Assembly (NCBI RefSeq): GCF_029867415.1
Contig: NW_026705181.1
Coordinates: forward strand, 711,001 to 775,000
Reading direction: 5' to 3'
Length of the DNA: 64,000 nt
DNA from: Vicia villosa
Taxonomy: Eukaryota; Streptophyta; Magnoliopsida; Fabales; Fabaceae
The first letter of the stretch is position 1, and each line of letters opens with the position of its first letter. Below are positions 57,996 through 64,000 of the stretch, piece by piece. The notes under the pieces were generated by a model, which saw only the letters and a program-made list of their open reading frames with translations, had not been told where the DNA came from and did no database searches. The translations under genes were made by a program, and so were the position numbers.

Positions 57996-58749
57996 ATTTA
58001 TTTATTAGTCAATCCGTTTAAATACAAGTAAAAATTGATCCAATCCATATAATTCGTAAATAATTGGTTTGCTGTACGGTTTAGAAGTAAAAAAATTCAT
58101 CTGATCTAAAGATAATTTTACTTACAATTCAATTTTGTTTTGAATGATTGATTAAAAAAAATTGAATTCGATCCGATTCAATTTTATGCGGCTAAACTGA
58201 ATCGGTTTTTGAACATCCAAATTACCAAATATATTTTTTATTAAAATTATAAAAAAATGCTAAAAATTAGTAATAGATTTTTTTATAAACAATTTGTCTT
58301 TAGCAAAATTCGAGCATGAGACTTTGAGATAATCACACTTTCAAAATCCAATCAATTACTAATAATATATTTGACATAATATATAACATATAATATATTA
58401 AAAATTAATATTACAAAATAAGAATGGCCGATTATGGTTGAAAAATTAATAAAAAAACGAGGAAAAAAAAAGATTAATTAAAACTAATAAGGGCCGGTTT
58501 GTTTTAGTTTTTTAAAAAAAATGATTTTTATGATATTACAAATTTTTGTATAAAAAAATTATGATGAAACTTTTCATAAAAGTTTCAAATTAAAATTTAG
58601 TTCAAATAATTATTCTTAAGATGTTATTTTAGGTATTTTATCATTTTATTTAATTTTTTTTTTTTGGATATCAAAATTTTAAAAAAACACTAAATTTTGA
58701 AGCTATTTCAAATAGATTTTCATAAAAAATAGTATAAAAAAAATCTATT

Positions 58750-58857
<108 letters not shown>

Positions 58858-58925
58858 CAATAATATGAAATCTAATTCAAACCGAACAGTTTTTATAAAA
58901 TGACACCAAAATATTCAATAATATT

Positions 58926-59356
58926 CTCAATTTTCTATGATTTTTAATTTTTATTATTATCAACTTGTAGTTTTTATTTGTAACGGTTTATATTTGAACA
59001 CCCCCTATTAAGTGAGATACACTCGAAATGTCATAAAAATTAAATAATTTTGTAGGATTTAAAAAACTTTTTAGTTAAAATTCTTTTAATTATATCATTT
59101 AATTAATTAAAAATTGATTGACTTAATTTATATCAATTAATTTCCAAAACAATTAATTTAGTATATTCCCTATTGTTATATGTCATTTTATTATATGTGT
59201 ATTGGAAAATCTATTTTGACAATCAGATCAACTTAGATCAATTTTACAAATAAGAGTTTGTCAATATTTTAGAAAGGATCTTTACTATGGGAATTTCTCT
59301 TTGCATCCTTATACCTTTTTCATGTATGTGATGATATGTCAAAAATGTCATATGTT
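58926..59356. other. AT-rich stretch without recognisable feature
   Basis: No coding frame of note, no transposon ends and no strong repeat were seen on either strand. Confidence 0.4.
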
Positions 59357-59462
59357 TTCGGAGATATATCTCCGAACACACCAAATCTCATTTTTTACAA
59401 AAATTTAGTTTGAAGATACATCTCAAAAATTTCTGAGGTTAATTCGGAGATATATCTCCGAA
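59357..59462. repeat. Pair of identical 20-bp palindromes
   Basis: TTCGGAGATATATCTCCGAA occurs at 59357-59376 and 59443-59462; a degraded third copy (TGAAGATACATCTCAAAA) lies near 59411. Each is a perfect palindrome. They may be subterminal motifs of a transposon; the element's ends were not found. Confidence 0.8.
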
Positions 59463-60005
59463 AATACATATTCTCCGTTGAAGATGAGGTGCCAACCAAA
59501 ATAGATGGTGTTTTACGAAGCTTTCACTTACCCATAAGGTTTTTGTCTTTTATGTATTGATGCTTGAGCAAGACATGTATTGTTATTTCTAGATTGAGAA
59601 TAATGTTATGGAGAAGACTTATATGCAGTCATACAAGCATCAACTTTTATTAAAATTAATATCGCCGACAATTGGTTTTAGAAAATTAATCTCGTCATTA
59701 ATGACTTACAAATGGATCATTTTTTATTCCCAATTCCTCACTGAGTGGCCAAATTCAGTATCTATGTCCCATTAGCATTCATGTTTGTTTCAATTTCTCA
59801 AAAAACAAACATCATTTGTGCCAGCCTCCATGTTTGGAAAAGAATGTGACATCCTAGTTTCTGCAAACCTCAACTTAAAACGAGAAGGTGTATTTTCGTA
59901 GATATGTAACACCCTAGAAACCCCATGCTTATTATTATAAAATAAAGCGTTCCAAGAATACATATATACACTTAGGATGTTACTCAACATCAAACTCATA
60001 TGCTT
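59463..60005. other. Unclassified, with LTR-like start
   Basis: From 59463 to about 59900 nothing recognisable. TGTAACACCCTAG near 59904 resembles the start of many Ty3-gypsy (chromovirus) LTRs. That LTR may be interrupted by the GC-rich segment that follows. Confidence 0.3.
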
Positions 60006-60671
60006 TGTGATCGTACCTGATCAGAAGAATCGTCGCTGGCTGCTCGGACTGGATCTTCTAGGAAGGAGGATGGGGGGTGTACCTGCAAGGTACTCCGATG
60101 CCAAAGTAAGTTGATGAGCAATGGAGCGCAAGTACAAGCTAAAGTGAGTAAGAAGTGAATACCTGACCCTCTAGTGAAAGAGGGTATTTATAGCCCCCAG
60201 CGCTGGGCCATGATCTCGCTACTGGGTTGGACTTCCAAGCCCAACTAGGAGATTGCCAGGTTTCCTGAGCGGAAATATCGGAGGTGCGTGAGTGCCCTCT
60301 GTCCTGGTTAACCGCTCCGAAGTTCCAGGGAGACGCGGTCTTTTAGGAGCCACGTTGGCTCCGTATTATTCGGAGGGTTGGATATGAAGGAGCCCTGCGA
60401 GGAGCAGGGTCCTCGACGATGAAGGTGCTCGCGGGGAGCGCATGTGCCGGGCATAAGCCAGCTCGCGGGGAGCATGGTGCCGAGGGTCGACCGACTCGGG
60501 GTCCAGTCCGGCCGGGTGCTACTTGGTCCACGAAGACGGTCTTGCCGAGCACATCTAAGATGGGTGCTTTAGACCCAGAGGTGAGTCACAGAGGAGCTTG
60601 GGCCTCTGAGGTTTATTGGGCCGAAACTATGTTGGGCCTACCCTTGGCCCAGTCCAGAACACTTTGTAACA
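60006..60671 (-). repeat. GC-rich Ty3-gypsy LTR, solo or fragment
   Basis: Much richer in G+C than its flanks. On the minus strand it has a CTATAAATACCC promoter motif (near 60185-60195), then a leader ending CTGATCAGGTACGATCACA. The opposite end reads TGTTACAAAGTG. This is the layout of an LTR, but the 5-bp flanks (TGCTT and TAATT) do not match and no primer site follows. It may be a solo LTR with an altered target or a fragment. Confidence 0.45.
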
Positions 60672-62559
60672 TAATTTAATAAACAAGACATTCAACACCT
60701 GTCAACTCAGGCTCACCTTCACTTAGGGTATCATAGCAGAGGAATCATAAAGATAAATATTCTTTGCAAACTGACATAGGTATTATAAAATACTTTATTA
60801 CAACTCAACAAATATTGTAAAAATCTCCTCAAAGCAGCATAGTAAACATCAAACACGAGAGCATAGCATTCCACTCTCTAATCAACATAAACATAATACA
60901 AATAACATCCTTCTCCCCATCCAAGGTTACATATCAGAGCAACGTAATTCTAATAACGCAAAACAAAAAGGAAATAAGAATAGCCTCTCTCCATCCTCCA
61001 ACTCAAAGAAGTTACTCAGTTATTTTCTTATTTGTACTCCAGAGAGGAACACGGACCCCAACAACATAAGGGGTGAGAAATCAAATTAATAAAGTAAGCG
61101 GTATATACTATAAGGTATAATATCTACATATACATATTTTATAGATAATTACATACAACATTACACAATACATTCTCATACCCAACTCAACAATCACACA
61201 CAAAACAAATATCATACATACAACTAATTTATGTAATGCAACTCAACTATGCAACTCGATGCTTATGCATGTGGTACTAACTCAACATTTGATTCTCTCA
61301 ATAACCGGGTTCCCTCTCTTAACCCATAAGCCCCCTTTCAGAGCTCCAAGTCTCCTCCCTGAGCTTGGGACAAGCCACTAGTCCCCATCTTTGAACTAGA
61401 GAACTTGCCTCTTGACACAACTCAAATGATGCATGAATCATACATATTCATATCAATGCATTAAGACCCCTTTCTGATCCTAACATAAAGCACTGACAGC
61501 TCTCGTAATTCACTATCTGGATTACAACTCAACAACCACCATACATGCACAAAACAACATGAAATCAATAGCTCTTCTCAATCAAACTATTGTCTCATAT
61601 TCATGCTCAACATGCTCAATACATCAAATCATATTCACAACTCACAAACATACTCGCCATAGCATCATCGACAACATAATATCAAAAATACATGTAATTA
61701 TCATCGTTAATCATGTTATTACAACACATTCATTCCCTGAAAGTAATTCTATTTAATAGTATTTCGCATTAGCGTTCCAACGCTTCAAATGACAACTCAT
61801 TTGGACTTACGGATCAAAAGTTATGATTAAAATAGTATTTGACTAAAAATTTCCCTACCAGTCTGTAATAATCGATTACCAATATGTGGTAATCGATTAC
61901 CTACCCTGAAAATGCCAAAAAAAATCAATTTTTAAGCTCGTAATCGATTACCATTAAGTTGTAATTGATTACCACATAACTCATGACGAAAATACTTAAT
62001 TTTTGCAGTCTACATCCCTTCCAAACCCCATTCAAACATGCTCTAACATACCCAAACTGCTTATTTCAAAAATTTATTATTATAGATCAATTATCCACAG
62101 TTATTTCACTCTAAATCTATCAACCAACATCTAATGATACATCAAAGATTGTCATCCTTATCAATTTTCATAAAATTCTCATATTCATTAATGGTGGAAT
62201 CTCATCAACAACTCAAAATAAAATTTAACGCACAAAATCAATATACGAATTCATCACCCAATTCATCACATAACAACAAATCATCATCAAATTACAAAAT
62301 TCAATCAATCAAACAAAATCTTATTGGAGGTTAAGGACTCCTCTACCCTACCCATCATGCATATACCATTTATTAAGGTTATTCTTCCCCCTTACCTTAA
62401 TTCCTAATAAGTAATTTGATTTTCTAACTTGAGTGTTGTTCTTCTTCTTCAAGATTTAGCCACCCTTATCCTCTAGTCTCTTTATCTCCTCTTTCTACGT
62501 ATAGACAAAGCTCTCTCAATTCTAGGTTTGTCTATTCATTTTACACTTTGGGTAAATCT
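60672..62559. other. LTR/untranslated debris of Ty3-gypsy type
   Basis: No gene. A cluster of TAATCGATTA motifs lies at 61869-61971. Composition and words (AACCGGGTTCCCTC, TAAGCCCCCTTTCAGAG) resemble chromovirus LTRs of legumes. Ends were not resolved. Confidence 0.35.
61869..61971. repeat. Cluster of TAATCGATTA palindromes
   Basis: TAATCGATTA at 61869-61878, GGTAATCGATTACC (14-bp palindrome) at 61888-61901, TAATCGATTACC at 61941-61952 and the variant TAATTGATTACC at 61962-61973. Confidence 0.8.
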
Positions 62560-64000
62560 CCTTATAATTATAATGCTATATCATACTCTAAAAGCTCAAC
62601 AACCCAAGATACCATCCTTCCCGCAAGATCTGGTTTTTCCAATACATGCATGACCGAATAATTTGTCTTGACGATGATCGGATGCCCCTGAAAATAATGT
62701 CATAGTTTTCGAGTAGTGACCACCATCAAAACGGCTAACTTCTCAATCTTTTGGTAGCATAGTTCTGCCCCATTCATTACCTAGCTTACAAAGTAAACTG
62801 ACTTTTCTCCTTTGTCACCATATTATACTAGCTCCAGGCTTATAGGATTATCTGACACCAAGAGATACAAAATCAGAGGAGAATCATCCCACGAATGATT
62901 TCTTGCAATCCTCGGACCATGTAAACTCTACCGACTTCTTTATCATCGAGAAGAAGTATATTGCCTTAACTCCAGCACAAGACAAAAACCTTGAGAGCGC
63001 GGTTAGTTGTCCAGTCAACTGTTGTACTTCCTTTTTAGATGTCGGACTCCTCAGTTCCAATATCGCTTGGAATTTATCAGGGTTTGCCTCAATTCCTCTA
63101 TGAGTCAGCATAAACCCCAAGAAATTACCCACAGGAACCCCGAAAGTACATTTGTTTGGGTTGAGCCTCATGTTGAACTTGCAAACCGACTTGAATGTCT
63201 CCTCCAAATCTCTGATATGATCCTGATCCTCTAGGACTTTTATTACCATATCATCCATATATACTTATAAATTCCTTCTTATCTGACATGCAAATACCAC
63301 GTCCATTAGTCACTAGTAGGTAGCTCTAGCGTTTTTTAAGCCAAAAGGCATTACCTCATAATAGTAATTGCTCCGACTTGTCACAAAAGTTGTTTTAGGT
63401 GCATCCAAGGGACTCATCCGAATTTAATTGTACCCAGATGAGGTGTCCATGAACCTAAATAGTCAGAAGCCAGACGAATTATTGATTAGCCTGTCAATGT
63501 GTGGCAGAGGATAATGATCCTTGGGGTAAGCCTTGTTGAGATCCATGAAATCCACCAAAATTCGCCATTTCCCTGTCTTCTTCTTGACCATTACTATGTT
63601 GGAAAGACAAGTAGGATATTTTACCTCTTGAATGAACCCGACATTGAGCATCTTCCTAACCTCACCGGCAATAGCTTATTTCTTCTCGCCCCCAGTTTTC
63701 TGCTTTCTATGTGCTACCGTTTATGAGCCGGGTCGATAGCTAATTGATGACCTCCAGATCGATTCCTAGAATATCGAAAGACTTCCATGCAAATAAGTCC
63801 ACGTTCTGTCTTAGCATTTGTATGTTCCCAACCCCTCATCAGGTGTGAGATTAGAATTGATATGCGTGTTTTGGAAATCCTCGACACCAATTTTCACCTT
63901 TTTAACATCCCCTATAGACGTGAGGTTGTCTGGTGCTAGATCCTCCCTGGGATCGAGATCAATCAGATTAATATTCAGCAGGTTGACTTCTCTGGGAAGG
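62560..64000 (-). pseudogene. pol: Decayed Ty3-gypsy pol (Tat lineage), RT and RNase H
   Basis: Read right to left from the window edge. First the protease-RT linker (NVDLFAWKSFDILGID). Then RT with KTGKWRILVDFMDLNKAYPKDHYPLPHIDRL (63463-63570 region), DAPKTTFVTSRSNYYYEVMPFGLKNA and the catalytic YMDD (63247-63258). Next come NPDKFQAILELRSPTSKKEVQQLTGQL and LSRFLSCAGVKAIYFFSMIKK, then RNase H remnants (KGEKSVYFVS, YQKIEKLAVL). At least six stops lie between these parts. The EVQQLTGQLTALSRF style fits the Tat/Ogre lineage, the same broad group as E3. The element continues beyond the window. Confidence 0.85.

Noticed and set aside
60343..60679. GC-rich open frames on both strands
   Set aside because: They fall in an LTR-like segment; open frames there follow from high G+C and no domain is visible.

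Overview
The window is nuclear DNA of a flowering plant, most likely a legume of the pea/vetch/clover group. The reasons are: nested LTR retrotransposons of the SIRE/Maximus (Ty1-copia) type; a primer site for tRNA-Arg typical of Ogre/Tat (Ty3-gypsy) elements; many small DNA transposons; long (TA)n/(CA)n microsatellites; and one BRH1-like RING-H2 gene with a plant-style promoter. The legume placement is an inference. Nothing bacterial or organellar was seen.

Layout. 1-8359: a young SIRE/Maximus-type element on the + strand (E1). Its 5' LTR is cut by the window edge, it has lost reverse transcriptase and RNase H, and it keeps gag and a short third ORF. It sits inside the 3' end of a Helitron helicase gene (8360-8503), and that Helitron ends at 10562. 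10563-13647: old repeats, including a decayed gene related to the third ORF of these retroelements. 13648-33081: a complete, older SIRE/Maximus-type element on the - strand (E2, TSD TAATT). It carries a nested, apparently non-coding Ogre-like element (E3, 21892-30075). 33082-38155: degenerate repeats, a minisatellite, a microsatellite, a 248-bp tandem dimer, a CACTA-like element, a LINE tail and a Tourist-like MITE.

39070-39597 is the only intact-looking host gene, a RING-H2 E3 ligase. It lies in a segmental duplication (about 38160-49260 and 55900-58925). The second copy lost the promoter and the first 126 codons. The first copy later gained a small MITE, a Mutator-like element (40297-42321, 9-bp TSD) and a 4.9-kb Helitron (42367-47309). 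The second copy preserves the empty sites, so the borders of the Mutator-like element and the Helitron can be set to the base. 49362-55632 holds further MITE/MULE, hAT and CACTA elements and LTR-like debris. 58926-64000 holds LTR debris and a decayed Tat-lineage pol on the - strand.

The most unusual signals are repeated RNA-hairpin arrays inside the retroelements. In E3, seven units with alternating 161/143-bp spacing each contain four short stem-loops. Several substitutions are compensatory, and most single mismatches become G-U pairs in the sense RNA. In the R/U5 leader of E1 and E2, each roughly 64-bp repeat forms two stem-loops, with constant stems and variable loops. Other notable points are a +1 frame change between gag and protease at the same place in both elements, a third ORF with a nuclear-localisation-like patch and no envelope features, and a conserved palindromic G-box upstream of that ORF.
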